Of a DNA stretch of 64,000 bases, positions 41,716 to 52,522 are shown piece by piece. Numbering within the stretch: position 1 is the first letter of the stretch; every line of letters starts with the position of its first letter. This DNA is from Fonsecaea monophora (Eukaryota > Ascomycota > Eurotiomycetes > Chaetothyriales > Herpotrichiellaceae): NCBI RefSeq assembly GCF_001642475.1, contig NW_019173961.1, positions 240,862-304,861 of the forward strand, written 5' to 3'. The translations under genes and the position numbers were made by a program. Below the pieces are notes generated by a model. It was not told where the DNA came from. It did not search any database and saw only the letters and a list, made by a program, of their open reading frames with translations.

Positions 41716-42608
41716 TACTCACATGGGTTAGGCGAGGCTGCAAGGGGCGGCTCCGAGGTTGTCGACTTCACGACTCGGCGAGTCGCTGTCGGTCTTCTCC
41801 TGATCCACTGAACGACGATCAAGCGAAGAGTCCCCTGGACCAGCAGGGGAGCACATCTCGTGCTTGCCAAGGAATGACTCTCTATCCCATCTGGAATCCT
41901 TGTCCTTGTACGCTCATAGATCGATTGTGGTGGTGGCGTGACAGTCGCAGCCTGAGATTCTGGGTGTAGCTCAAGATCCGACTTAGTGTGAAGAGCATTA
42001 CAGTGTACCATGTGTCGACTCGCCACATCGTAGTCATTGCCCAAGAACAGACCATGAATTGTACCACTGGGGGGTGGGTCGATTTCCCCAGATTCAGCGA
42101 TGCTAGTCTCCACCAACAGACCTGAGGTCAGAGGCTGGGACGGCCAAGCTAGCCTAGCATTGGCATGCCGTGTTCGTCCAGTCATATCCACAGGTGCATG
42201 CCGAGAAAGCCCGTTGATCTGCAATGCAGCCGCACTGCCTGGACCATTGTTGAAGTGCAAAGGTATTCGTATATTGTGAGACCTTGGCGCCAACGTGGCA
42301 ACTTCTCTGAAGGATGACGGCCAAGGTGCCAGGAAGAGGGGTAAATACGTACAATATGGTTTGGAACGACATCAGACCGCTGGGCAACAATGGCCAAGTA
42401 CCTTGGAAGAGAAGAGGCATTCCTCGCCCCAGAATGCCATGCCTGGGCAAAGATGATGAGGCCAACAGCATAAAGACCCTGACCTCACAACTCCCAGCCC
42501 TTGCAAGAATGTTTCGCTTACGTTGAAGCTGTGGGCATGAGATTGGAGGCCAGCAGTCTTTGAACAAAGAACTTTCGAGATCCAGAGCCACAGATAGCTG
42601 AAGCCACC
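41716..42608. other. Interval between the GMC and transporter genes
   Basis: 890 bp. A minus-strand frame of 211 codons crosses into the GMC gene but shows no domain. I see only intergenic DNA. Confidence 0.45.
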
Positions 42609-44472
42609 ATGTCGTCGACAGATCAGAAATACAACGACTCAACCGGCCACTTTTCCGACATAAGTGCGCATGAGCAACCGCAAAGAGTGAATGAAGACCA
42701 ACTGGACTGGGACCAACACGCGGAGAATAAGCTGGTTCGGAAAATCGACTGGCGACTCATTCCAATTTTAGGAGCTCTGTATTCCATTGCCCTAATTGAT
42801 CGTGTCAATGTAGGGTGCCCACCCTCCCATCTGGATGCCATTAGCGCTGACTTGACCAGATCTCCAATGCACGGATTGCTGGCATGGGAGAGGATCTGGA
42901 TTTGGACGTGGGAAACCGATATACTGTCGTCTTAGTGGTGTTCTTTCCCCCATACTGCGTGTTCGAGGTACACGACTTTGCATGTGACGTCTCAGAACTG
43001 TCGAACTGAAACCGCAATAGCTACCTTCCAATATTGTTCTTCGTCGTGTGGGAAGTGCCAACTGGCTCGCATTCATTGCGTTCGCGTGGGGATGTGTCAT
43101 GATCGGTCAAGTACCAGGCATCAATGATCCTGCCATGTGTCTTGTACAACTGACGCAAGCATAGGGGTTTGTCAAGTCGTACGAGGCTCTCGCCGTCTGC
43201 CGTACGTTGCTCGGTTTCTTTGAGGCAGGTAAGAAAAATTGTCTCCTCGACTCTAGAAGTGAACTGATGACATGCTACAAGGCTTCTTCCCTGGATGCGT
43301 GTACTTGATCAGCTGCTGGTACAAGCGGTACGAGGTCCAGAAACGGTATGCTGAAGAAAACCCTTTGGAGAATTGGCTCCTAATGCTTCAAGCCTCGCCT
43401 TCTTTTATCTCATGTCCGTTCTCGTCGGCGGTTTCTCGAATATCCTTGCATATGGCCTGATGCAGATGGAGGGTGTGGGCGGCCTGCGCGGGTGGCAGTG
43501 GATCTTTGTAAGGTGACAGATCCTCGTGTATATCCATTGCTGATGCGCAACAGATCATTGAAGGCCTGTTGACAGTAACCGTTGCCGTCATTGCATGGTT
43601 CATCATTATCGACTTCCCGGACAAAGCGGAAAAGAAGGGCCTTTTGACGCACGAAGAAGCTTCATTCATCATCCGGCGGATCGAGGATGACCGGAAAGAT
43701 GCTGTCCCTGATCCACTCACGTGGGCAAAGTTCTGCCATCACCTGAAGGACTGGAAACTCTGGGTCTTGTATGTCCATCGTCCTCCCTAGTTCTTGTCTG
43801 CCACTGACGATTCCAGTTCGATGATGTTTATGTCGACGGCTAACCCCGCGTATGCTTTTGCGTACTTTATGCCGGTCATCATCCAGGTAAGCCACGTGCT
43901 GCCAATTGCCCATGGACGGCAAAGCTAATCTATAGCAGGGGATGGGATATACTGCCGGGGTTGCGAACTTACTTTCGGCGCCCCCAGTCGTTGCTGCAGT
44001 GATCAGCGCTTTGACATTTGCATGGGTTGGCGATAAATACCACAGACGTGCTCCCGTGATTCTAGCCCAGGCACTCATCGTGCTCATTGGGCTTATGATC
44101 ACGGCTTATCACGGTTCTGACGGCGTCCGATATTTCGGAATCTTCCTTGGTGTTGCAGGCTGTCAAGGCAATGTCCCAGCTATCCTTGCCTATCAATCCA
44201 ACAACATCCGGATGCAGTCAAAGCGAAGTGTAGGCAGCGCGCTTCAGATCGGGTTTGGAGCTATTGGTGGCATCCTCGCTTCCACCACCTTTCTCCAGAA
44301 GGAAGCTCCGACATATAGAAGTGGGCTGTGGACTACCGCAGGGTTGCAGCTCTTCATCATATGCTCTGTCTGCTGCACATCGGTTTATTTCTGGAAGAAG
44401 AATGGCCAGGTCGATACCGGGACTTTGGAGAAGCCGATCGAGGGACAGGAGGGATTCAAATACACTCTCTAG
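42609..44472 (+). CDS. MFS transporter, anion:cation symporter (Dal5-like) family
   Basis: Rebuilt from nine exons: 42609-42809, 42860-42967, 43021-43110, 43165-43228, 43282-43345, 43393-43507, 43554-43768, 43817-43886 and 43939-44472. All joins are in phase and give 486 residues. The open frames look broken only because of the eight introns. The family (allantoate, vitamin and organic-anion permeases) is indicated by the N-terminal RKIDWRLIPILGALYSIALIDR, by the TM4-5 signature GFFEAGFFPGCVYLISCWYKR, and by the mid-loop ending IEDDRKDA before the second six-helix half. Twelve membrane segments are plausible. The protein lies in the plasma membrane in characterised relatives. Substrate unknown; the upstream GMC oxidase may act on the same compound. 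Confidence 0.85.
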
Positions 44473-44951
44473 ATTGGTGAGGAATGGCGCGGTCAAGGTC
44501 GTCGTGTGAGGGTGGACCAAGTGGCCCTAGGGACTTACCACGAGATAAATTCGTCACAGGTCTGGAAGAGAATGCTGTCCGTAGTCAAACATAGGCAGAG
44601 AAGAGCAGATGAAGTGGTGGTGTTGGTGGTGGTTTCAATCCTGAAGATGAGAAATGCACTTTTTGCTTTCCTGCGCCGCTGAACAAATTCGGCTGAGCAT
44701 TCAACTCGGTAACCGCATATTCAAAGAAACTCCCAAACTTCGCTCGCGCTGTGTGACATTGAATGGACAAGACACCCTTTTCAGCGCTGTGGTAAATAGT
44801 TTCGTCAGTCACCGTGGCTTCAACTATGCCAGGACACTGGGGTGATTCAAGCAAAGACCGCCTCTTTGCCTTGAAGAACCGTAAAAAATAAAAATAAAAA
44901 AAAAAACTTGTCACACAAACACACCCTCTCTCTCTATCTCTCTCACAAACC
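44473..44951. other. Intergenic interval with A-rich and CT-rich tracts
   Basis: 480 bp. An A-rich stretch (about 44882-44907) is followed by a CT-rich leader just before the next start codon, a pattern common in fungal promoters. Confidence 0.5.
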
Positions 44952-46160
44952 ATGCCGAACAAGAAATCCAAGCCCAATGCCTCCAAGGGCAAGGGTCCTG
45001 CTCAACCCCCTGGTCAGGCAAAGGCGACGCCATCGGCGCCCTCTCCAGCTATCCAAGAACCGGCCCCCTACATCCCTTTGACCCTCCCGAAGCCGGACGT
45101 CAACGACGACTTTTGGATCAAGAACGCCCGTGCGAAAGCTTTGATCTTGTCAACCTTGGTGCCGGGGAGCGAAGCGTGGAAGGTTGCTGAACCGGTCGAG
45201 ATCGCGTCAGATATCTGGAGGGCATTGGAGGACCACTTCACTACGAAGCGTCCCAATGTCCGGGCAAAACAAGGAGGTTCTGGGGAAGCGAGTGGAAACA
45301 GCGCAGTCGTTGGTGCCGATGCCAGCGCAAGCAAGAGTGAAGTGGACCTCGTCAATGGCAAAGCTTCATCGTCTACGAGCTCCAGCTCAGGGCCCATTGC
45401 TAAGAAGCCACTGGAAAACATGGACAAACCGTCAATACCGCAACTGGACGGTACCGCAGCCTCTGGGCCTTCAACACAGGCTCCTTCGCATGCAGAGCAC
45501 ACCCGCAACTCCGCAGACTTGGCCAACAAGCTCGAGAAAGGGAAGAAGAGCTCAGCAGTGATCAAGGCGCAGCTCGAGGAGAAGGTCATGCCCCAGAATC
45601 GATCAGATGTCCAAGGTCCAGCCCAACCCCAGGTTCAACCAGAGCTTCCGTCTCAATCGCAATCGCAAAACCAAGCCCATGCTGCAGCCAAACCTCAGCC
45701 GCAACAAGCCCAAGCTCAAGCTCCAGCTCCAGCTCCAGCTCAAGCTGAAGGCCAGACGCAACGCGCGGCGCCCACCCAGCCGTCCCCGCCCGAGCAAGGC
45801 ATCCCACGCCTCTCGACGCTCACACCCCCTGGCCGCTGGACCGCGCAACCGGTCAAACACGACAGCTACCTCAGCGAGCACCAAGCGCTGGTGTTTGCGC
45901 AGGACGACCCGGACCGCAAGAAACAGATCCAGGTCGCCGCCACGAAGGTGCTCATGCAGAAACTCCCCACGCGGGACATGCGGCTCCTGTGGGCCGTGCT
46001 CTACGGGGGCGAGGACGCCCCCTGGCCCGGGTCGTGCTCGGCTGTCATCCCCGGCGTGACGACTCTGCGGTGGCAGAACAAAAGCTACGAGATGGACTAC
46101 GAGACGCTGGGGTGGAGTTGGAATAATAGTAACAATGGCAAAGGGGACGACAAGGGCTGA
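44952..46160 (+). CDS. Low-complexity protein with gag-like N-terminal segment
   Basis: Single exon, 402 residues. I do not recognise a characterised family. The first 30 residues are Lys/Pro/Ala-rich. Residues about 52-97 (DFWIKNARAKALILSTL, then SDIWRALEDHF) resemble the start of Copia-type gag (UBN2/DUF4219-like) domains, where a Trp-x-Asn/Asp-x-Lys-Ala opening and an Ala/Asp-x-x-Trp-x-x-Leu helix recur. A disordered Ser/Ala/Gln/Pro stretch (about 100-290) follows, with QPQ and APAPAP repeats. The C-terminal ~110 residues (from LTPPGRW) are ordered-looking, with three Trp and no catalytic motif. No reverse transcriptase, protease or LTR lies nearby. It may be a host gene with chance or ancestral similarity to gag. 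Confidence 0.7.
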   Translation: MPNKKSKPNASKGKGPAQPPGQAKATPSAPSPAIQEPAPYIPLTLPKPDVNDDFWIKNARAKALILSTLVPGSEAWKVAEPVEIASDIWRALEDHFTTKRPNVRAKQGGSGEASGNSAVVGADASASKSEVDLVNGKASSSTSSSSGPIAKKPLENMDKPSIPQLDGTAASGPSTQAPSHAEHTRNSADLANKLEKGKKSSAVIKAQLEEKVMPQNRSDVQGPAQPQVQPELPSQSQSQNQAHAAAKPQPQQAQAQAPAPAPAQAEGQTQRAAPTQPSPPEQGIPRLSTLTPPGRWTAQPVKHDSYLSEHQALVFAQDDPDRKKQIQVAATKVLMQKLPTRDMRLLWAVLYGGEDAPWPGSCSAVIPGVTTLRWQNKSYEMDYETLGWSWNNSNNGKGDDKG

Positions 46161-46321
46161 GACCGGGACAGCGGTGGTGTGGCCTTATATAACAAAATGC
46201 TGCTTGCGGTATTCGTTTCAGAGGGTATCAACACAGGCGACAGAGTCGTCCGTCCAGGCAAAGTCTGAACCCAATTCCTGCTCAGAAACGGGGATCGCAC
46301 ACCACACCCAGGTCTCTCAAA

Positions 46322-47774
46322 TCACAACGGAATCCCAAATCCCCCGGCAACAGCCAAAGCCAGCAACCATCCCACCAAGACAGCCAACACAGAATTCAGC
46401 TTCGGCACCGTGACCTGTACGGCGGCACTCTTTGCCTTGATATAGGAGACATTCTGCGCCAACGAGACAATATCTCTCGTGGCATGTCCCGTCTGTGCCA
46501 GCTGCCTCAACTGATCTCCGAACGTGGCCAGAATCCTGGTACTCCTGCCGGCCGGACAGAAGACGACTTCGAACCCTCCGCCCTGAGGAATGATGAAGGT
46601 GGAGGTCTGGTCGTCATACGCATAGCTGTATGCGTCGGGACACAGCTTCTTGGCCTGTTGCGAGTAGAGGCTCGGCGAGCAGGTTGCCGGTGTGCCGTGG
46701 TCACCGGTACAGCAGTACTTAGCTTTGTTCCACTTTGCACAGGCGCTCAGGCAGGGGTTGAAGATGGGCCGCTGGATGCTGTCGTCCGGGTAGGGATAGA
46801 CGCCGTCACCCGGTTTGGTGGGCGGCGTGAGTTGCAGTGGCCAGGGACACCAGTCTTGTACGAAGGAAGAAGTCACAGACTGGTCCAGGGGGAGCGGATA
46901 GGTCGAGTTCGTGCCAAAATCGACATCGGGGGCATCACCCACGGGCGCGAGAAGAGACGAGGTGCCAATGCAGACCGGGTTGGTCAGGTTGGGAGGGATG
47001 TCGGTGAGGTTTGCGTTGTCGGTCTCGCTGAGCAAGGAGATGATACCCATGGGGATGTTGTAGCCGTCGACCAGCGAAATGTCGTAGAAGCATTGGTTGG
47101 TGTCTGACGACATGGTGAATTCTGCCAGTGTAGCTGGTGCTTGTCCCTGCGCAAAGCTCAGCGAACGTTCAATATCAGCTACATACGTTGCACAGAGAGA
47201 AGTCTCATGTCAATTTGATTCGTCTACTCACTCTTGGAAGGACATGATGTGAACCACCAAAGGAGAGGGGGGGGGGGGGGGGGGAAGGAGAGAGTTGACT
47301 CACTGCACCCTGACATTCCAAGAACATGCCACAATCGCCCGTCTGGCAGGGACTGCCTCCCTGCCCACTCGAAGGCGGCAGAGGCGGTAACGCCGACGTC
47401 GACCCTGTCGTCGTGGGAAAACTGCAATTGGTGCGAGCCCACACGCGGCCTTTCCAGTCGAGGCCGACGGTCTGAGACTTTGTGGCGCCCGAGCCGAGCA
47501 GGAAGCCCGAGCTCGCGGGGCCGGTGCCGGACTGCGTGAGGATGGCGGGCCAGATGGGTTCTTTGCAGTTGTTAGTGACGCGCAGGGGGAGCATCGTGAC
47601 GGCGGCGGCGGCGGGGATGGTGGAGAGGAGGATGAGTGCGGCTGAGAGGGGAGATATGGTATGGGATGTGCGACGGCCGTACTGGTGCTGGTATTGTCGT
47701 GGTCGTGGTCGACGCCTCTTTGGGTGCTTCCTCTCTAGACACAGACACGTCTTTGTGACACTGTCTCCAGCCAT
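46322..47774 (-). CDS. Thaumatin-like protein with C-terminal membrane/GPI signal
   Basis: Two exons, 47774-47304 and 47146-46322 (GTGAGT donor, GCGCAG acceptor, phase 0), giving 431 residues. Thaumatin-like proteins are Cys-rich glucan-binding or glucanase-like proteins. The fold shows from TNNCKEPIWPAIL through GRVWARTNC, GDCGMFLECQGA, APATLAEFTM, FYDISLVDGYN and CPDAYSYAYDDQTSTF. The acidic cleft residues E166, D179 and D184 and the expected Arg are present. Before the hydrophobic signal (about 41-58) lie 35 residues rich in Lys/Arg, an odd start; a short 5' intron or a later ATG would remove it. The C-terminus is hydrophobic, fitting GPI anchoring. The intron has an 18-base G run (47267-47284). 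Confidence 0.88.
47267..47284 (+). repeat. 18-base poly-G tract inside the thaumatin-like gene intron
   Basis: A pure G run on the plus strand (C run in the transcript) close to the splice donor. Length may be unreliable. Confidence 0.9.
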
Positions 47775-48894
47775 GGCGATATATGCTGGTTGGTGAGTAA
47801 TGGCGCCAAAATCAAATACCGCTATCAAAAAATTCCACCGTCCACTCTGTCCCTCAGATCCTCGATCTGCTGCTCCAAGAGCCGTTGACAGTCAGACGGG
47901 AACTTGGTTGGCTGTGATGCCCAGGGTATCGGTAGGTCAGGGGCCTTTCCAGTCTCGGCATATATCAGAATACCAGATATTTCGACACCGCTCCAGGTCC
48001 AGTGGACAGCGCGTTTCTATTCTTATTGCTTATCCTCGGCTTCCCAAAAACCAATACTAGTGACGGGCTGGTAGGTTGATGTAATGCGCGGATGGGAGTT
48101 TTAACAATGTTCAGGGTAATATTGATGTTTGCGTTTGCTGCTTTAATCCTGTCTTTTCAATTTCATCGACGACAAGGACGCTGGGACTCTGTCGCCGTGC
48201 GTGTTGTTTGACAGCCTTGGGATGGTCTGAGGGAAGGCGCGATCCAGATCAGAGGAACCTCTCGCGACCCACAGTAGATATATCAGAAGAAAAAAACTGC
48301 CAGACTCGCCAGTCTAGGGTTTCCTAAATCTTGGATCGGACTCCCCGGGTGCCCAGTGTCGATCCTAAACAGCACGCTGGATCGTGTTGGAATGATCGGG
48401 AATCAAAGACGAATGGGGGGAAATGGCCACGCGTCGAGATAGCGGACTTGGTTGAACGAGAGGGTAGCAAGGGGACGAAGACGTCTCCCTTTCCTCAACT
48501 GCAGGATTGTCGAAGAATACCATGGCACACATGGTTTGGCGATTTGGATCTGGTTGCCCGATCATCGTTGTGCCCAGATGATCGACCCCCAAATCCTGCC
48601 TTGTACCCTGCCTGCCTGCTTGATTGTATGTGCGTACCGAGTACATCCAGTAAGTTGGGCGACGAAAGATATGCAGCATGATGTCATATTAACTAAATGC
48701 GGAAGAGATCCGGTGGCGGTGCACAAGCTTCTATTGGTACCTGTGGCGTATGAGGCTCGAGACGGCTACGGGCCGGGCACGCTAGGCTCTGAATGTGAAC
48801 AAAGCCCCACATCTGCCTTGCCCCAAAACAGGTCCTTTCAAGGCCAAGCTACACCAAGCTTCATGTGCTCGGTATACCAGTTGCTGACCCAATA
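47775..48894. other. Intergenic region
   Basis: 1.1 kb upstream of the thaumatin-like gene and downstream of the second aldehyde dehydrogenase. Frames of up to 116 codons lack domains. No feature recognised. Confidence 0.45.
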
Positions 48895-50499
48895 TCACGC
48901 AGTCAGCGAAACATGCTTGCTAAACAGGAACTCCCCAATCCCATATGCAGCACCATTGCTTCCCCATCCACTTCCCTTGAATCCCGTCTGTGGCGCGGCG
49001 ACTGCATTGACTGTCAGTAACTAATCTCAACAAATGCAGAGAAGTATCCTTTACCGTTGACAGACATGGTGTGCGAGTTGATCTGGACCTGTCCAAACTC
49101 TAGGTCTCGTGCCAGAGCCAGTCCTTTGGCATGGTTTCTCGTAAAGACCGATGCAGATAGACCGTACGGGGTGTCATTCGCCAGGGCCAAGGCTTCCTCG
49201 TCACTCTTGACCACATACAAACTCGCAGACGGAGCGAACGACTCTTCGCGCGAGAGCCGAGATTTTGGGTTCACATCCATCAAGATAGAAGGCTCGAGAG
49301 ACGTTCGGCCCGTGAATTGGGTGCTGCCGACGAGGAACTTGGCACCATCAGCCACAGCCTCTTCGATGATGTCCTGAGACCGTTTTGCCCCTTCTACCGT
49401 GATGGCGTGGCCAGCCGAGGGCAGAGCTTTTGTGGCTTCGACAAGTAACCGGGAGAAGTCCTGGGCCACCTTCTCATGGACAATGATTCGCTCAGTACCG
49501 AAACAGATCTGACCGTGATGGGCAAAGGCTGGAATACCGTGAGACATGTATCATTCACACAGTCGGGATGGGAGATAAGGACCTACTAGCTCGAACACAA
49601 TTCTCTGCAGCGGTTTGCAAATCTGCGTCCTCCAGGACAAGCACAGGGCTTTGATCTCCCAGCTCCATCAAGACAGGCTTCAGATGCTTGGCTGCCACGG
49701 TGCCTATAATTCGCCCGACTGCGGCACTGCCGATGAATTCGACCTTTCTCAGAGCCGGATGGCTGATGATGGCTTCAGTGACAGCAGGACCTTCCGAACG
49801 GGAGCATTGAATCTTGTTCAGTGCCCCGGCTGGAAGTCCTGCGTCCGCGAAGACTTCAAGAACCAGTTGGTGAGTCCACGGGCACAGTTCGGAGGCTTTG
49901 AAGACCACCGTGCAGCCTGCTGCGAGAGCAGCAGCGATGCCACGGAAGGCTAGAATGATTGGAGCATTCCATCTGCCACCGTGCTGGTAAGATAATGCCA
50001 ACTTCTCAGAAACGGATGGTTCGACTTACGGTATGATGGTCAGAATGACACCAACGGGCTCTCGAAACACCAATGAAGTCGTTCCTGGAACCTCAGAGTC
50101 CGGTATGCTCCCGCACACGGTCGAAACATTGGCAGAGGTCTCTCTCACAAATTTTGACGCAAAGATCACCTCAAACCCTGGCCAGTGCGCATCACAACTA
50201 GTCTCTGGAATCTCTCTTTTGACCAACTCTTCGACCTTAGTCTCCAAGATGTCAGCCGCTTTGTTCAACGTTGCCCGCCGTTGCGAGAGTGGAGTCTTCC
50301 TCCACGTCTTAAAGACCTCAGCAGCAGTCTCGACGGCATGAACTCCGACGTCGACGGTTGCGCTCTGGGCGTAATGGATTGTGTCCCCAGTTGAACCTTG
50401 AATGACAGGGAAGTTCTGAGTTTCGGGCAGAGACACGACCTTGCCTCCAATAACATTAGGCACCACGGCAGCCCCGGAAGACGATCTCTGGACATACAT
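48895..50499 (-). CDS. Aldehyde dehydrogenase, salicylaldehyde/vanillin-dehydrogenase-like
   Basis: Four exons: 50499-50030, 49972-49587, 49528-49055 and 49010-48895, in phase, giving 481 residues. The frame after exon 3 stops early, but a 44-nt intron (GTAAAG donor, TTACTGACAG acceptor) restores a normal ALDH ending, SVNVNAVAAPQTGFKGSGWG. Landmarks: IIPWNAPIILAFRG and CTVVFKASELCPWT in the coenzyme domain, general base E260 in LMELGDQSP (the family usually has ELGG), and catalytic C294 in GQICFGTERIIV, 34 residues later. It resembles enzymes acting on aromatic aldehydes, but that is inference. The N-terminus has no targeting signal. It is unlike the dehydrogenase at 12128. Confidence 0.88.
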
Positions 50500-51847
50500 T
50501 GGTAAGATTGAGAGGGAAATTTTCGTCCTATAGTCTTGACCGCCACGGTTGAACGGACAATGGAGTATTAAATATCTTCAGAGTGTGCGACCTGAAGTCA
50601 CATGGATCAGGCTACCAGGCCACCAAGGCCTAACCCTCAGTTTCCGACGTCAGCTAGGCGCTCAGCTGCCCACATGGCAGTGTAGTGTGAATTGTCTTCG
50701 CCAACGATACCTAAAAGTAAGTCATTCTTTCGACGTTGGTGGCCTAACCTTGTTCATTGCACTGGGACAGATCAACATCCTTGTAAGCGTTTCATTGAGT
50801 GTTGGCAGAGTGCTGTACGGGCCTCTGGTCTTCAGCCGAACATGGCAGCGTTCGGCCGTCTAGGATTATCTGTATCTCTCTCACATTTCAGGTCCGGCGA
50901 CCAAGTTGTGGGGTTTCTTACAAGCCATTTGTTAGAACCAACAGTAGGCAAGATGCTGTCTGCGCAAACTTACTGGCGAGGCTCGTATCAGAGCAACGCC
51001 TTTTTGGACAGACGCACGTCGCATTCCGCTTCCGCGTTGTAATGTTGGTCCCCGGACATGTGAATGGGACATCAGGAGAGGTCTTGGTTTCACAGTCTCA
51101 AGCGGAGCTAGGAGCCTGCTACTCACACCCTGCACCGCGAGAAGGTGCCTCTCTATTGCAAGGCGCCCTCCTCTTTCCAAAGTCCCGCAGGACCGATTTT
51201 ATACCTTATGGCGTAAGACTTGTGAATCCACCATCATCAAACCCGCAGGGCTTGTTTTCAAAGTCCTTTAATGCCCTCTCTAGACAAATGGGCGGAATCC
51301 AATCCGAGAAATTTGATCACCCGAGCCACACGAGGACTTGTAGGCGGTTGACGCTGACGCTGACGGGCAGCATTTTTGAAATGGGCCCCTCCCTCTCCTC
51401 GACGACTGGCAAGTTCACGTGTGGCGCCGATTGAAGCGCTTCCAGGGTGGACTGGGACTGGTTAGTAAGTGCAGAAATGAGGGTTTGGCAAAGACTCGTA
51501 CATCAACTGGTTCTTCCAGGAGATTCATAATGACGCTAGGATATTGGATGGTTGTACCTTTTGTCTTTGAATATTTGACGTAAGTGCTGATTCAGCGGTG
51601 GCTGTCATTGACTGAATATTGTTGTTGTAATGAGTGTATGTAGCGGTGATTTTCTCATTGTTGGTATTGCAGGACCTTTTGCTTGTAAATTATGCCGGCT
51701 TTGTATTGTCGCAGCTGAAAATATATTGCTGAGACTCGTTGCACATTCGATACTATCCATAGACATATACTTGAAGATGGTTGGAATTGTTGCTGACTGA
51801 TTTGGATTGGTGATGAGTTGATTGTATCATTTGTCGCAAATATTGAT
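50500..51847. other. Intergenic region
   Basis: 1.35 kb. Several overlapping plus-strand frames (up to 211 codons, 50799-51434) show no domain, low coding character and no splicing logic. No gene is called. Confidence 0.45.
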
Positions 51848-52522
51848 TCAATAACCCGGAGCGCTTTCAAACATAGAATCCTGCAAATCGATGCCGTAAG
51901 TGCTCGTAGTGGTGGTTGGGCCGAAGTAAGAGTATTGAGCTTGAGGTAGCTGCCACATCGGATACAAGCCAGGCGGTGGTGGAGGAGAGCGAGGTGGCGA
52001 ATAATAGGCTCCGTAGGGCGGTTGCTGATTCTGATAGATCTGATCATATGCACAAAATGCAGGAGGACACCATTCCTGCTGAAAAGGAACTGGCGGGAAG
52101 TACCCTGGAGGAGGAGGAGTAAAAGGTCGAGGTGTCAAGTGTCCTTGCCAGAAAGGAGAGGGTGCTGGGATTGCAGCACATGCTGAAGCCCGTTCTGGAG
52201 TTGCTGGTCTCGAAGGGGCGAAAATGGTTGAGATGGTTTGAAGAACTGTGATCATATAGTCGTGTCCGTGATCTGAGGTTCCGGTGTGCTTGTGGAGCTC
52301 GGCTGTCTGCCTTCGCAGGTTGATGGCGGTCTGAAGGTTTTCGAGTATGTTCTCGGGCATTTGGATGCCGTCTTGAACGGCCGAAACTGCCAATTGGAGA
52401 TGCTTGTTCAGGGGAATTGTGCTCGGTCGGTTGTAGAGAGCCCTGATCCACGACAGAACATTGTCTGTAGCTTGTTTATATCGGCCATACATCTTGCCAT
52501 ATTCTGGATTGACAATAGCCAT
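51848..52522 (-). CDS. DUF6604-like protein with Pro/Tyr-rich tail
   Basis: Single exon, 224 residues. The N-terminal ~105 residues resemble the start of fungal DUF6604 domains: YGRYKQATDNVLSWI, then ENLQTAINLRRQTAEL, then SDHGHDYMITVLQTI. In that family the pattern is Tyr-x-x-Tyr-Lys-x-x-Thr...Trp, then an Ala-Ile-x-x-Arg helix, then a His-containing helix. The domain has no established function and is often at the N-terminus of longer proteins. Here the rest is a disordered Pro/Tyr/Gln-rich tail (PPPPGYFPPVPF and similar). The protein is short for the family, so it may be a truncated or specialised member. No membrane segment or signal is seen. Confidence 0.6.
   Translation of the reverse strand: MAIVNPEYGKMYGRYKQATDNVLSWIRALYNRPSTIPLNKHLQLAVSAVQDGIQMPENILENLQTAINLRRQTAELHKHTGTSDHGHDYMITVLQTISTIFAPSRPATPERASACAAIPAPSPFWQGHLTPRPFTPPPPGYFPPVPFQQEWCPPAFCAYDQIYQNQQPPYGAYYSPPRSPPPPPGLYPMWQLPQAQYSYFGPTTTTSTYGIDLQDSMFESAPGY

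Noticed and set aside
41658..42293. 211-codon minus-strand frame overlapping the GMC 3' end
   Set aside because: It overlaps a certain gene antisense and has no recognisable protein features.
42609..44472. Transporter seemed to be a pseudogene split over several frames
   Set aside because: Eight introns with good donors, acceptors and consistent phases restore a full-length MFS protein.
50799..51434. 211-codon plus-strand frame
   Set aside because: No domain, several equally long overlapping frames, and no promoter or splice logic.
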